Part shown: positions 1 through 11,843 of the stretch, piece after piece
Position numbering within the stretch: the first letter of the stretch is position 1
How the letters are laid out: the number at the start of each line of letters is the position of its first letter
Notes under the pieces: model-generated
What the model was told of the DNA's origin: nothing
Database searches by the model: none
The model's input: the letters and a program-made list of their open reading frames with translations, nothing else
Program-made: the position numbers and the translations under genes
From: Trissonchulus latispiculum
Lineage: Eukaryota > Nematoda > Enoplea > Enoplida > Ironidae
Direction: 5' to 3'
Assembly: GCA_030248195.1 (NCBI GenBank)
Contig: JASAND010026139.1
Location: forward strand, 1 to 64,000
DNA length: 64,000 nt

Positions 1-26
1 TGAGAGTGCCCAGTGTACGCCAATAT

Positions 27-95
27 CCGTTTTCACTTATTTCAACATGGACCTGCTCATTGTTTTTATCTCCTCTTGGTGTTTCCAGTATTTGT
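27..95 (+). pseudogene. UGT C-terminal tail relic (left arm)
   Basis: Translating with shifts recovers the hydrophobic end seen in the intact UGTs (a 'YFNMDL' motif followed by an aliphatic membrane segment). It is the mirror copy of 7423-7494. Only the last ~25 codons remain, so it is the end of a neighbouring UGT unit carried into the palindrome. Confidence 0.6.
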
Positions 96-426
96 CGATG
101 GTGCATACAAAAATGTTCGATTGTACAATTGTGTATCTCGTTGTAATGTTGTAAACAATCCATAATGCGGGAACCAGGTGATTTTTTGTCAAAAGTTTTC
201 AAAACCGGCTCCATATTTGCATTCCGAAAGAAGGTACAGAAAATTTTTTTCAAAAACATTAATACAATGTCTGCAAAAATGCGGAAATTAGTTTGTCACA
301 GATATGTGTACAAATCGAACAAAACAAGAAAGTTGGATTTTGGCCTAAGAATATAATTAGGTCAAATGTTGCTCTTGATTGTAGTTTCTGTAATAGATGC
401 TGACTTCAACTACATCACCTTCTCTT

Positions 427-2536
427 ATGCTTGCGGTTAGTCCCGAGTGCCAATGTTTTCAGCAGCATTGAAAGCGAAAATTCCTATTTGTGTTCCAACG
501 TCTGTTGGACATGTATCACTAAAGGAATCCAGGAGCCTACTCGATGAACATTTCCAATAGGATGCGTCACGAAGTCTTGTTCACCGCGCCGGCTGGGAAG
601 GAATTGCTCCATGACAGGATAATTGTGGGGATCCTTCCCAGAGCTTCCTACCAGTGCAGAAGCCAAACAGACATCCTCAATGAAAGTTTAGAGTTTGTGG
701 GATCAAGGTATGAAGTAATTAAAGGTCTACTACATCTCGTTTATTAATTTAACAAACGAACGAAATATTAGTAATAAATAAGTGCTAGCATTATGGCTAG
801 ATGTTATAATGTACAAATACTGCAAATCTTGCATGGGCTTGCAACAGCCTGCAATCGCCGATCTTTACAATCTTCACGCCCCAGTCGTCGGTTGGGTATT
901 GCTTAGAACGTGGTAGATCATCAACAAGCCATAGCAATCGAGGGGTGTTTTACAACAGCCGTGTCCATTACTCACCGTAATGGGTGTTTTTTTAAAGCTC
1001 CATCAGCATAAAGCGTCACCCCCTGATTTTAAACTACCAGGAGGGATTTCAGGGGTGTTACAGAGCCATTTTTTGGTTAAAGCTCTAGATCTGGATCCTC
1101 CACGCAGCGGCGAAAACCACCGCGCTACAGTGAGGCCATCGATGACTTGCTTCGCTTTGGCTCTCTTGTAGGCCGCTGGTTACAATGTTACAATGTTGTT
1201 GGTGACAATCCCACCTTTTCATCAGGGCGGCATTTTCTAGAATTTTCCATTTTCCTACCGGCCGTTTTCCATCTCGGTCTGCCAACACCTCTACGTTGTT
1301 CTGGGAATTGGTTGCAGAAAAATGGTTTCGGTTAACAGCTTCAAATGAAAGATGAACTAAACTAAGATTGTCCCATTCAAATGTTTCGGTTTGCCATGTT
1401 ATATGTATTTAGACAACCTTCCGAAAACTTTTAATGAACTCACGCGGAGCAAACTAGCAGAGCAGAAGCTATCACAGCTAGCACACATCTTGTTGCGTAT
1501 TTTTGGTTTGAATTTTAGTAAAATTTGTCAAATTGCAACATTGATAAATCGATAAAATTTCTGAAATATGCCTTGGGTTCTGGAAAATGTTCAATTTTAA
1601 TTAATTACACAACTTGGCCTATTTTCAAGATGCCGACTTAAAATTGAATGTTTTCTATTTGTTATCAACAACCTGTTAATATCGCAGATGCCTTTTTGAG
1701 TGAAAAGTGAATTCCTCTTGGTGATGGACTTCGAATTCAAACCTATCTCGTTTCACATCAGTCAAAATTCCTACCGTACTACCGTAACAGCCGATCGACA
1801 AAACCAAGCTTTACCAGCAAATCCGGATTCTACAAAAACATCTGTGGGATACGAAATATCACTGAAACCGCATCCGTCTAAAGAAGTTTCCGGCCTACCT
1901 CGCGATATAGGAGTGCAATTGTTTGTCAATTTTCATTCCTACTTAAACTTCGGGTCCCCGCCTAGATTCAGCGTCAAACTGCAACACAGTCGGCAAAGCA
2001 AATTCAAAAGCTGTACTTCACTATGAGTGACAGTATTGGCGAACCCGCCCCACACGCCGGCGCTAAGCGAAGGAAAGGTCCGGAAAATTATGGACAACTC
2101 ACCGCCTAGCCCTAGCAACTTTCGAAAGATTCTGTCACAAGGAACTTCCTTCGGTCACCGTGTAGAATGGAGCTGTGCCCAAAGAAATAGTAGACACAAT
2201 GTTCAGTAATCTGACCGATTATAACTATTTTGGCAGCATCGGACCCAAATCCCGCCTCAGAAGATGTAACAATGCTGGTACATGTCGACTGGTTCATAAA
2301 TTGGAACTTGGAAGCTTATTTCAGAATTTTGCCGGAAAATGATATCTGTGAAGCAACTCAGTGATGACTGACAAGATAGCCACTTGATTCGGGCTGTTCA
2401 TAAAGTCGAACTTGTTCTAAAGAATCTCTGAAGATAGCTGATAGGGAAAGGAAAAGCAATTGAGTTTTCTATTTACATATCGGCGTGGCTGCGGTTCATT
2501 ACTGTGTTGCTTTTAATTGTACTAATAATAAATAGT
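427..2536 (+). pseudogene. Broken UDP-glycosyltransferase, left arm of palindrome
   Basis: Exon 1 relic spans about 427-707. It keeps the 'FTAPAGKEL' stretch and the donor site (GATCAAG|GT at 708). The intron follows, and the exon 2 relic spans about 1612-2536. Multiple frameshifts and stops are present. It has the same TGA in place of the conserved Trp of 'YFHYEW', and the same loss of the nucleotide-sugar-binding signature, as the right-arm copy at 4563-7050. This is a dead gene, more decayed than its mirror copy. Confidence 0.85.
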
Positions 2537-2694
2537 ACCTATAACTTTTGAGTTAATCTAGTCTGAACTAATAATAATATTAACAGTTACAAATTTCAGG
2601 ATATTGGCAGTACTTTCAGATTATGACAAACACTCATGTTGAAGCTGTAGATCACATAAATGTACACATTAGAGACGACGAGAGCTTCTGCATC

Positions 2695-2787
2695 AACGTC
2701 TCAACCCGGATTATGGGTTAACCCGGGCTAATCATGTGTTAAAAAACAAAAGCAAAGAAAAATTGTACATACCGGGTTGGAGACGTT
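2695..2787. repeat. Small inverted-repeat element (left arm)
   Basis: About 93 bp bounded by AACGTCTCAACCCGG and its inverse CCGGGTTGGAGACGTT, with more CCCGGG/CCCGG motifs inside. The mirror copy is at 4299-4397. It resembles a miniature inverted-repeat element that was present before the palindrome formed. No target duplication was established. Confidence 0.5.
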
Positions 2788-3517
2788 AAAAACATTTGGT
2801 CTAGAGCAGAAGGTGCTCCCGCCAGATCAGCAATTTACCAGTGTAGTGCCGTTCAATGTGGCCGGATGTGCCGCTTTTCTCTGGAAATGGTGGTTTTTTG
2901 TTTATCATAATTGTAGCACAGTAATCTTCACGCAGTGATCAGATCGGTGAGCTCACAAACTTGTTATTCCCATCTCGATGTTCGAGCTCGTCGACCTGTT
3001 GGCTCAGTTAGCGGCTAGAGACGCGACCTGTTAATTAATCTATAGCAGAGTAGCCTAGCTACTTCCCGACATTATCACATTTACCTTCTTGTTGGCACCA
3101 CGAACTGTTGTTGCAGGAAGCCCTCTCTACAATCCAAAGTGTTATTTTCAAGTACGGTCATCAAAGTGTGCATGGACGCGCTAAACAGCACGTGGTGACT
3201 GTTCAGCCAGCTGCTGCAAACATCAGTCGAACCAACACGCGCTTAAGGCGTAAGTACAGCATTAATCTTCAATGAAATTCGGGGTTGTACTTATCGGCAT
3301 CCATGTTTCAAGCTCCGTGTTCCTACAATTTCGGTTTTTCGGTATACACCTCTTCATTTCTCTAATTGGCTTATCGGGATCGTACCGAACCGACATTACC
3401 GTTCATTTTAATGAATTAACTGTACAACACGCAACTTCTGACATCAGGACCAAATGCTTCCCTGACATCCCAATGACACACCCGACACTCAAGTTACAGT
3501 GTTAATCAAGCGGATTA

Positions 3518-3529
3518 CTTTATAGAAGT
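3518..3529. other. Centre (spacer) of the palindrome
   Basis: The 12 bases CTTTATAGAAGT separate CAAGCGGATTA (3507-3517) from its exact inverse TAATCCGCTTG (3530-3540). The two arms begin on either side. Confidence 0.85.
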
Positions 3530-4298
3530 TAATCCGCTTGAAGTTAACACTTTTGCACAAACAGAGTGTCTGAAATGTGGCCATTGGGATGTCAGGGAAG
3601 CATTTTGTCCTGATGTCAGAGTTGCGTGCCACAGTTAATTCATTAAAATGAACGGTAATGTCGGTTCAGTACGATATCCCATTAAGCTAATTAGAAAATG
3701 AAGAGAGTCATGTACCACCGAAAAAACCGAAAAATTGGAACCTAGGGTGGGACACGAACCCAGAGCATGGATGCGGTAAAACAACTTAGATTTCATTGAA
3801 GATTAATGTAACCTTACGCCTTAAACGTGTTAGTTCGGCTGATGTTTGCAGCAGCCATTTGAACAGTCACCACAGTGCCGTTTAGCTTACGATCCATACG
3901 ATGTCAGACACTGATGATATGTGAAAATGCTGTTACTGGATTAAGGAAAGGGGCTTCGAGTTGCAACAACAGTTCGTGTTATAACAAGAAGGTAAATGTG
4001 ATAATGTCAGAGGATAACTAGGCTACTCTACTATAGATTAATTAACTGGGTCGCGCCCGACGTGTCTAACCGCTGCTTAATTAACTGGGTCAACGAATAG
4101 TCGGATAGAATGTAAGTTTGTGAGGCTCCCTCGATTTTGATCTGATCACTGCGTGAAGATTACTGTGCTACAATTATGATAAACAAAACTCACCATTTCC
4201 AAGGGGAAAAGCATCCGATTATTGAACGGCACTACACTGGTAAATTGTAATCTGGCAGGAATGCAACAAGCCTTCTGCTTCCTGGGGCCAATGTTTTT

Positions 4299-4397
4299 AA
4301 CGTCTCAACCCGAGTATGTAGATAACCTGGTTTTTCTTTGCTGTTTTTAACACATGATTTTAACCCGGGTTAGCCACTTAATCCGGGTTGAGACGTT
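4299..4397. repeat. Small inverted-repeat element (right arm)
   Basis: Mirror copy of 2695-2787, bounded by AACGTCTCAACCCG and GGGTTGAGACGTT. See that entry. Confidence 0.5.
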
Positions 4398-4562
4398 GAT
4401 CACCTTGGCTCTCGTCGTCTCTAATGTGCTTATTTATGTGATCTGGCTTCAACATGAGTGTTTGTCATAATCTGAAAGTATGCCAACTATCTAAGTATTT
4501 GTAGCTGCTGTTAATATTATTATTAGTTCAGACTAGATTAACTCAAAGTTCAATTATAGGTA

Positions 4563-7050
4563 CTATTTATTGTTAATTGCAATTAAAAGCAACACAGTGA
4601 TGAAGACCACAGCCACGTCCATGTTGAAATATGTAAATAAGCTCAATTGCTTTCCTTTCAATTCTATCAGCTGAGAAAATGTTTCAGGATTCTTTAGAAT
4701 AAGTTCGACTTTATGAACAGCCAGATCAAGTGGCGCTTTTATCTTGTCAGTCATCACTGAGTTAAGTTGATTCATATTCCTGGAGTAGGTATCATTTTTC
4801 AGCAAATCTAGTAAAGCTTCTTCCAAAGAATCTTCTGTAAGTTCCAATTTATGAACCAGTCGACCAGCTTTAGCATTGTTACATCTTTCTGAGGCGGAAG
4901 TTTGGGTCCATTATACTGCCAAATAATTCTATAATCGGTCAGATTACTGAAGACATTGTAGATTGTTTCTACTATTTCTTTGGGCACAGCTTTCCATTCT
5001 ACACGGTGACCGAAGGAAGCCAAAATAGTTCCTTGTGACGCAGAATCTTCCACGAAAGTTGCTAAATTTAGGCAGTGAGTTATCCATAATTTCCGGACAT
5101 TTTCCTTCGCTTAGCGCCAGCGTTGTGGGACTAGTAGGGGCGGGTTCGCCAACGCTCTGTCACTCATAGTGAAAGTACAGCACAGATTGCTTTGCCATTT
5201 GTGTTACAGTTTGACTGAATCTAAACAGAGGACGAAGTTTAAAGTAGGAATGAAAATTGACAAACAATTGCACTCCTATATCGCTGAGGTAGGCGGAAAC
5301 TTCTTTTAGACTGTGAATGCAGTTTCGGTGACTATATTTCGTATCCCACAGATGTTTTTGTAGGATCGGATTTGCTGGTAAAGCTTGGTTTTGTCGATCA
5401 GCAAGAATTGTTACAGTGGTTGAAAACAGTACAGTAGGAATTTTGACTGATCCACTTCGTTCCAGGAAAAGGGCAGAATAAGGATTTGAATTCGAGTCCA
5501 TCACCAAGAGGTCCCACTTTTCACTCAAAACATCTGCGATATTGGCTGGGTTTTGTTGATAACAAAGCTTCAAACATTCAATTTTAAACAAATTCGGCAT
5601 CAGTAAGGCCAAGTATCCTGAGTCAGCTGAAATATCAGAATTTGAGTTATTTTTATTTACCCACTTAATTAATTAAATTAGACATTTTTCCAGAACAAGG
5701 CATGTTACTCAAAGACGACATCGTTTATCAGTGTTGCAGTTAAGCAAGATAGGGTTTGTCGTTTACTAGGTTAAACCAAAAATACGCAACAAAGATGTGT
5801 GCTGTATGTGATAGCTAGTTTGTCTGCTCTGCCTAGTTTGCTCCGCGTGAAGTTCATTAAAAGTTTTCGGGTTAAGAAGAGGTTGTCCTAGAAGTATATA
5901 GCATATCTAAACCGAAACATTTGAAATCTTTAGTTTAGACAATCTTAGTTTAGTTCTATCTTTCATTTGAAAGCTGTTGAGCATGACGAAACCATTTTCT
6001 GCAATAGAACCAATTCCCAGAAACCAACGAGCGACAGAGGAGTGTTGGCAGACCGGATGGAAAGCTGCTAATTGACCGCAAGCCGGCCTAGGAAATGGAA
6101 AAGAATTCTAGAAAATGCCGCCCTGATGAAAATGAAAAATTGGGATTGTCACCAGCAACATTGTAACATTGTAACCAGCGGCCCTAAGAAGGAAACAAGC
6201 GAAACAAGTCATCGATTGAACCTCCTGTAGCGCAGTGGTTTCTTACTGCGCTACAAGTGGAGGATCATGTCAAGTCTAGAGCTTTAACAAAAAATAAGCT
6301 CTAGCAGCACCTATTTCAAAAATCCCTCCTGGGCAATTTACCGAGATCGTCAAGGGGTGACCGCTTGTCTGGTGGAGCTACCACAGCACCTCCATTACGG
6401 TGAAAGTAATGGACGTACTGATAGCCTTGTAGAACACCTCGGGTAATTGCTATGGCAATTATTCAGTGTCAGCATCCCCCTCCCTCAAAAATGAATACGT
6501 TCTAAGCTGGCACTACCCCTAACCGGAGCACTGACTGGGGTGAGGTGGCTGTAAAAAAGGTCAGCGATTGCAAGGCTGTTACCAAGCCCATGCAAGATTT
6601 GCAGTATTGTATTTGTACAGTATAGCATCTAACTACACCTAATGTAGCACTTGTTTGTTACTAATATTTCGTTCGTTTGTTAAATTAATAAATGCTGAAT
6701 GCTATAATTGAACCTTTGAGTTACTTCATACCTTGATCCCACAAACTTCTAAACTCGTGAGGACTGTCCTCATTTGGCTTCTGCATGAGTGAGCTCTGGG
6801 AAGGATCCACCACACAATTTTTGATCTTTATCCTGTCATGAGATAATTCCTTCCCAGCCGGCGCGGTGAACCATACATGGACTTCGTGACCGCGATCTAT
6901 TAGAGTGTTCATCAGTGGAAGCATGGATTTGTAGTGACTGTGTCCAACGGACGTTGGAACAAATAGGATTTTCGCTCCAAATGCTTTGCCGAGAAACATT
7001 AGCACTTGAATCAGGACTAGTATTATCACTTCATTCTTTACCGCAAGCAT
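4563..7050 (-). pseudogene. Broken UDP-glycosyltransferase, right arm of palindrome
   Basis: Family role: transfer of a sugar from a UDP-sugar to small lipophilic molecules at the ER membrane. Exon 1 (7050-6732) is intact: a signal peptide, then the 'GHSHY' motif with the catalytic His, then 'HEVHVWFTAP'. The donor is CAAG|GT at 6731 and the acceptor AG precedes 5626. Exon 2 reads well until a TGA replaces the Trp of 'YFHYEW' near 5160. Further on, the reading frame jumps from 'PPQKD' straight to 'VTML' and then to the 'GRLVHKL'-like region. The whole UGT signature (about 40 residues) and the following 'FPVFGDQF' stretch are therefore missing, with a frame change. The tail with its membrane helix is retained to the stop at 4563. 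It is closely similar to the intact gene at 38623-40782. It is a pseudogene, although exon 1 alone would look functional. Confidence 0.9.
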
Positions 7051-7127
7051 AAGAGAGAATGATGTAGTTGAAAGTCAGCGCTGGTAGTAAACACAGAAAC
7101 TACAATCAGAGCAACAGTTTGACTAAT

Positions 7128-7350
7128 TGTATTCTTGGGCCAAAATCCAACTTTTGTTTTTGGCGTGTCCTAATCTCTTGTTTGTTCCGTTTGTACACAT
7201 ATCTGTGACAAATAATTTTTTCTTCCGCGTTTTGCGTTTGTGTATTAATGTTTTGAAAAAATTTTCTGTACAGCACTGTCTTTTCGGAATACGAAAATAT
7301 GGAGCCGGTTTGAAAACTTTTTGACAAAAATCACCTGGTTTTTATAAACC
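7128..7350 (-). promoter_or_regulatory. Conserved block upstream of UGT exon 1 (copy 1)
   Basis: Non-coding sequence upstream of the UGT relic at 7050. It is recognisably similar to 40860-41110 and 42250-42490, and in degraded mirror form to about 120-350. Shared pieces include 'AACTTTTGTTTTTGGC', 'TCTTGTTTGTT' and 'GGATTGTTTACA' (plus-strand reading). On the minus strand TTTATAAAAA at 7346-7337 would suit a TATA box, with a leader of roughly 290 bases before the ATG. That role is inferred only from conservation and position. Confidence 0.4.
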
Positions 7351-7422
7351 ACATTATGGATTGTTTACAACATTACAACGGATACACAATTGTACAGTCG
7401 AATTTATTTGCTATCTCATCCT

Positions 7423-7494
7423 TCAATAAATACTGGAAACACCAGAAAGAAGAGAGATAAAAACAATAATCAGGTCCATGTTGAAATAAGTGAA
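7423..7494 (-). pseudogene. C-terminal tail of another UGT
   Basis: In frame on the minus strand: 'FTYFNMDL', a hydrophobic segment, then 'SSIY' and a stop. This is nearly the same ending as the intact UGT at 42552-58643. The rest of that gene would lie beyond 7525 but is absent, so the unit was cut at the palindrome boundary. Confidence 0.7.
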
Positions 7495-7654
7495 AAGTAG
7501 ACGTGTGTACACTGGGCACTCTCAGTGAATGAGCCAACGCCAAAACAGATTGAGCAAAGCTTGTTGGTCCGCACTGTGATTGAGCCAAGCATAATTATAG
7601 GATTGAGTCATCTTTTGTTTGCTAGTAAAAACATGTTTTTACATGTTGTTTACC

Positions 7655-7802
7655 TCTGCGTCTCATGTGGCCCAGTTGGTTCAAAAGTGGCGAAGGTGAC
7701 AACAGTTTTTCAAGTATCAGCCCGGATTTCCTCCTTGACTTATACACTGGAAGGATACTGACTTTTAAGAGCTATTTCTGACTGGGCCACACGAGACGCA
7801 GA
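7655..7802. repeat. Short inverted-repeat element
   Basis: TCTGCGTCTCATGTGGCCCAG (7655-7675) is repeated inverted, with one mismatch, at 7781-7802. About 105 bases lie between. It looks like a miniature inverted-repeat element. No coding content. Confidence 0.5.
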
Positions 7803-8491
7803 CGATCTTCTTCTATCGTGGGAGTGCTAAATGCCACATATATATCACTGCAATTACCAAACCACCAATATCGGTACAGAAACAACCTCGGATAGAGGCG
7901 GTATGGACGATTTAAATCCCAATTATCTACGACATTCACTGCCTTCCCGACGTTTTCAAGTTGAATTTTTCAGTGGTGTTAAAAATCACCTTATAGATAT
8001 GCCCTTGGCAATGTCTACTACATGATGTAAATCTGCTGACCAACAGTGAGTCTTGTCTGGCAGCATGAAGATTTAGAAGACAAATAGATACAAAACTGGG
8101 TTTTCTGGGTGCGCCTGACATGAGTGTATTTTGGGTCCAATCCTCTGCCCTGTCGTTCTGTATTTTACAGCCTCCTGTTCCTTCCACCGCACTTGACTTT
8201 GTAGGAAGGCTTAAAGCTTATCCGTATATAATAGTAATATTAATTTAATAGCTGAATCTCTTGAATTTTTTAATTTTTAAAACTTTTCTAATCTTTCTAT
8301 ACAAGTTTTATTATTTTTGAATAAAACGCGTGATCAGAGCATTCGAATGGTATAAATATTGTTTTTGTTTAGTGTAGCATTCAGCCCAGTGAATTCAGCG
8401 TCAGCCTAAGTAAATTGAAGTAATACTGAATAATTTGAAGTTTCGCTAGTTGGAATTATTGGATCAAGCAAGCAGAGAAAGAAGCATTTCA
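7803..8491. other. Non-coding, no feature recognised
   Basis: AT-rich sequence with no convincing ORF, RNA gene or repeat structure. Confidence 0.5.
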
Positions 8492-9899
8492 GGGCCCTGT
8501 TGCATAAAACTTTTAACAGTTAATCAGTCTATCAGTCTAACAGTCAAACAGTTGTTTCCGTTGCATAAAAACTAACACTGTTAGTCCACTGTTAACTGAT
8601 AAATATCAGTGAAACTATCAGTGATTCTAACAGTGTTTGTTGCATAAAAGCTAACAGTGTTAGTTTCACACTGTTAAATGGACCTATCAGTCTAACAGTC
8701 GTCAAGTCACTGTTAGAGTGATAATTAGCAGACTATTTGTATGCAGTTTTGTTATTTTGGAACTGAAACTACAATTTACTTTGAAAACAATTTATCGGGA
8801 GACATTAAAGAAGAAAATGGGATGAAATTAAGAATTGCGGAGCTTTAATTAACAGTTTCACATTTTTTCAACTATGACTAAAAACAGTATTACCAATTGT
8901 TTTAGTATAGTTTATAATGGTACAATTAAATTGAGACCAATTACGCGCACTAAGACAAACATTTGACCACTTTCATTGCCATTTTATAGTAAGTTGATAG
9001 GCTGATTATCAGTCTAACTACTACACTGATTATCAGTCAAAGCGGCGTTCCATTGTCAGTTAAGGCTGCACTGATAATCAGACTGATAGAATTCACTGAT
9101 TTTTATCAGTAGCTTTATGCAACGGAAATTCTAACACTTATATTTATCAGTCTAACAGTCTAACAGCAAGAGTTCATAATTCTATTATATATTAGAAGAA
9201 GAGTAAGCCACTAGAGGGCTCCTCTTCTTGGCATTGCGTAACGGTGCTCCGACCACAATACGCGAATGTTCCCCCGTTTGGTGGGGGGGTCGACAGGCAT
9301 ACCCCCTCCCCGTTTGGTGGGGGGGGGGTAGCAAAAAGTGGTCCCCGTTTGGTGGGGGGGTAGCCAAAAGAGGTCCCCGTTTGGTGGGGGGGTAGGCTGA
9401 AAAGGGTCCCCGTTTGGGGGGGGGTCGTCAAGACAGGCAGAAATTGGCTGAATCTGATTGGCTGTTAGCGACCCCCCCCAAACGGGGACCCCTTTTGCAT
9501 ACCCCCCACCAAACGGGGACCTCTTTTGGCTACCCCCCACCAAACGGGGACCCATTTTTGAATAGAACAAAAACTACCGTAATCCTCTGCTATACCCCCC
9601 CACCAAACGGGGAGGGGGTCTCTGCAATCTGATTGGCTGTTGGCTACCCCCCCACCAAACGGGGACCTCTTTTCTGCTACCCCCCCACCAAACGGAGGGG
9701 GGGTATGCTTTGTCGAAGAGAGATACCCCCCCACCAAACGGGGGAACATTCGCGTATTGTGGTCGGAGCACCGTTACGCAATGTCAAGAAGAGGAGCCCT
9801 CTAGTGGCTTACTCTTCTTCTATAATATAAGGGAAATTATTATGGACTCTTGCTAACAGTCTATCAGTGTGCACTGATAGTTTTTATGCAACGGGGCCC
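8492..9899. mobile_element. Foldback element with CAGTCTAACAGT-type repeats (outer)
   Basis: Begins GGGCCCTGTTGCATAAAA and ends with the inverse (TTTTATGCAACGGGGCCC). The inside is filled with variants of 'AACAGTCTATCAGT' in both orientations and further copies of 'GTTGCATAAAA' or its inverse (8572, 8640, 9108). It has no ORF. It is interrupted by a second element at 9167-9852. A target duplication for this outer element was not found. It is non-autonomous and its class is uncertain. Confidence 0.65.
9167..9852. mobile_element. Nested foldback element made of CCCCGTTTGGTGGGG arrays
   Basis: Ends are CAAGAGTTCATAATT and AATTATTATGGACTCTTG, in inverted orientation. About 100 bp of near-perfect inverted repeat follows, including 'GAACATTCGCGTATTGTGG' on one arm. 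The left half then carries CCCCGTTTGGTGGGG units and the right half the inverse CCCCACCAAACGGGG. CTAACAG flanks both sides (9160-9166 and 9853-9859). This could be a 7-bp target duplication, although the host repeat is itself rich in CTAACAG. A second copy is at 61610-62028. Confidence 0.75.
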
Positions 9900-11406
9900 A
9901 GGTCTCAGACAGAAATTGCATCAAACTGTTGTAAGGATTACAAACATAAACATAAAACATAAAACATAAACCAACAGTCATATATCACAAACCAACACAT
10001 CTAGGCAAACCAACTGCGAAAATGTTCCTAAGACTTAAAGAAAATAATGCCACATCGATGAGAAATATGTACTGAGCCAGGAAATGTTATGTACAGCAGA
10101 AAATATACGGAAGAATTCTTGCTCTACTGAACAGTCACCCACGAAACGGCTGCTCTGCTGGCAGACGATAAGCTTAATTCCACGAATATTCCAGGTCATG
10201 GCAATCAACATTCTCCCCAGCTTAGTTCCTTGAAACATTAAATATACACTGCTTTAAACTTCTTTTCAGTGACAGGGAGCAAAAGGAACATTAATTTTAG
10301 TGAATGCGTTGGGAAAGATTGAACACAAGACGATGAAACGCAGGTTGAGATTTTCGTGAAACATTGAAGAATGTTAAATTTGTGGATGAATAAAATGAAT
10401 CCGTTTATACAATGTTAACCAGCGACATGACGGATTAATACAACAAAAAAGAAATTAAGATAAAGGTGGTCAACGGGTATCGTTTTTACGTTACCTAATC
10501 GTTTGACCTAATCTGGGGCCAATGTTACAAAGGCGGGGCTAAATGTGAGCTAAACAAAGGTTAGACATATTTTTGGGCTATCCCTAACGTTTTCAGGTTA
10601 GGTTAACCCTAAAGTTTTCGGGTTATGTTTACTAGAGTTTACTTTGACCAATTCACAACCATTATATCTATATATTAAATAAGGTAACGGACACTATAAA
10701 ATTAGAAATCAGAATTCAAATATATATGCATTCAGAATTTGCCTCTAACACACCCAGTGCCAAAAAGTCGACAAAAGAAAAGGGAAACACAGTGTGGAAT
10801 CCTGTCACAGCGGCCACCCAACCAGATTTTAACCGAATTTGAAAAAGTCAAATATTAACCATTTAGGTAAGTCAATAAAAAGCGTAGAATTTTGGGCTCA
10901 TTCAGTGTTATGGAAAATAGCAAGGATTGAGCTTGATGTTTATGTTGCTATCAACATTGCGTGAACTGAGTTGAGTAGAACATGTGACAACAATTAGGTG
11001 CACTTTTCAGGCTATTTCTGGAGGTAATTTTGGAAGAGGTGGTCACCATGGCAACGACCAGTGGGAGACTTCTGCTAATCATATGAACATCATAGGAAAT
11101 GATAGCCTCTTGTTACAGCGCCAATTTTTCACACTGGATGCAGGCAGCCAAACTTTTGCCAAAGTGTTTGCAAACTTTCCATCATTCTTCGTAGTACTTA
11201 CATTTAGTACGTACAGGTGTTCTAAACTATTATTTCAAGGTTGAATTTCACCTAAGTAATTTTTGCTTTAATCATTTAATTAGTATGTACAGGAGGCTCT
11301 TGTTTGATCACATGTTTAGATGCACAAGCGTTCCTTCAAGTAATTTTCTAGTACAGAATGAAAGGGAGGCTACAATTTAATCATATGATTATCATGTACA
11401 GGAGGT
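9900..11406. other. Non-coding, no gene recognised
   Basis: Contains a short ACATAAA-type microsatellite (about 9940-9975) and otherwise AT-rich unique-looking sequence. Small ORFs here look like chance. Confidence 0.5.
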
Positions 11407-11499
11407 ATATATACATAATTATATACGTACATGTTTATCATACGTATCTACACATTTGTTTGCAATGCGAACACCCATACGTAATCAACCTTGCAGTTA

Positions 11500-11690
11500 A
11501 TCTTGAGAAGAGGGGAGGGGATGACCGCAGATTCCACGGGAGAAGAGGGAAGGGGATGACTGCTGATTCCACGGGAGAAGAGGGAAGCGGATGACCGCAG
11601 ATTCCACGGGAGCAGAGGGGAGGGGTGACCGCTGATTCCACGGGAGAAGAGGGGAGGGGATGACCGTTGATTCACGGGAGCTACGCTTAT
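11500..11690. repeat. 35-bp minisatellite, array 1
   Basis: About five to six copies of a unit near 'GATTCCACGGGAGAAGAGG' plus 'GGAGGGGATGACCGC', varying at a few positions and in length. The same unit occurs at 13417-13543, 19222-19425 and 20340-20570. Confidence 0.85.
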
Positions 11691-11768
11691 TTTGATGTCA
11701 TATCTAACTTCCAGTATGTTGTTTCTATTTAATATATAATGCGTAAGTTTGTATATACACCCATTCAT

Positions 11769-11769
11769 G

Positions 11770-11839
<70 letters not shown>
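11769..11839. repeat. (AT)n microsatellite
   Basis: About 70 bp of near-uninterrupted AT dinucleotide directly before the LTR start. Confidence 0.95.

Positions 11840-11843
<4 letters not shown>

Larger units (their letters stand above)
1..3517. repeat. Left arm of a ~7.5 kb palindrome
   Basis: The plus strand here matches, with many substitutions and small indels, the reverse complement of 3530-7525. The first 18 bases equal the reverse complement of 7508-7525. Matches continue through a UGT relic, its intron, a ~90-bp small inverted repeat and the sequence near the centre. The arm begins at the window edge, so it may extend further left. It is about 480 bp shorter than the right arm because of deletions. 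Confidence 0.9.
3530..7525. repeat. Right arm of a ~7.5 kb palindrome
   Basis: Reverse-complement partner of 1-3517. It holds the better preserved UGT relic on the minus strand, its intron, upstream sequence, and the tail of a further UGT. The match to the left arm stops at the 3' boundary near 7525. Confidence 0.9.

Noticed and set aside
9185..9830. Several Pro/Gly-rich ORFs at the CCCCGTTTGGTGGGG element
   Set aside because: They are translations of the repeated motif in different frames.
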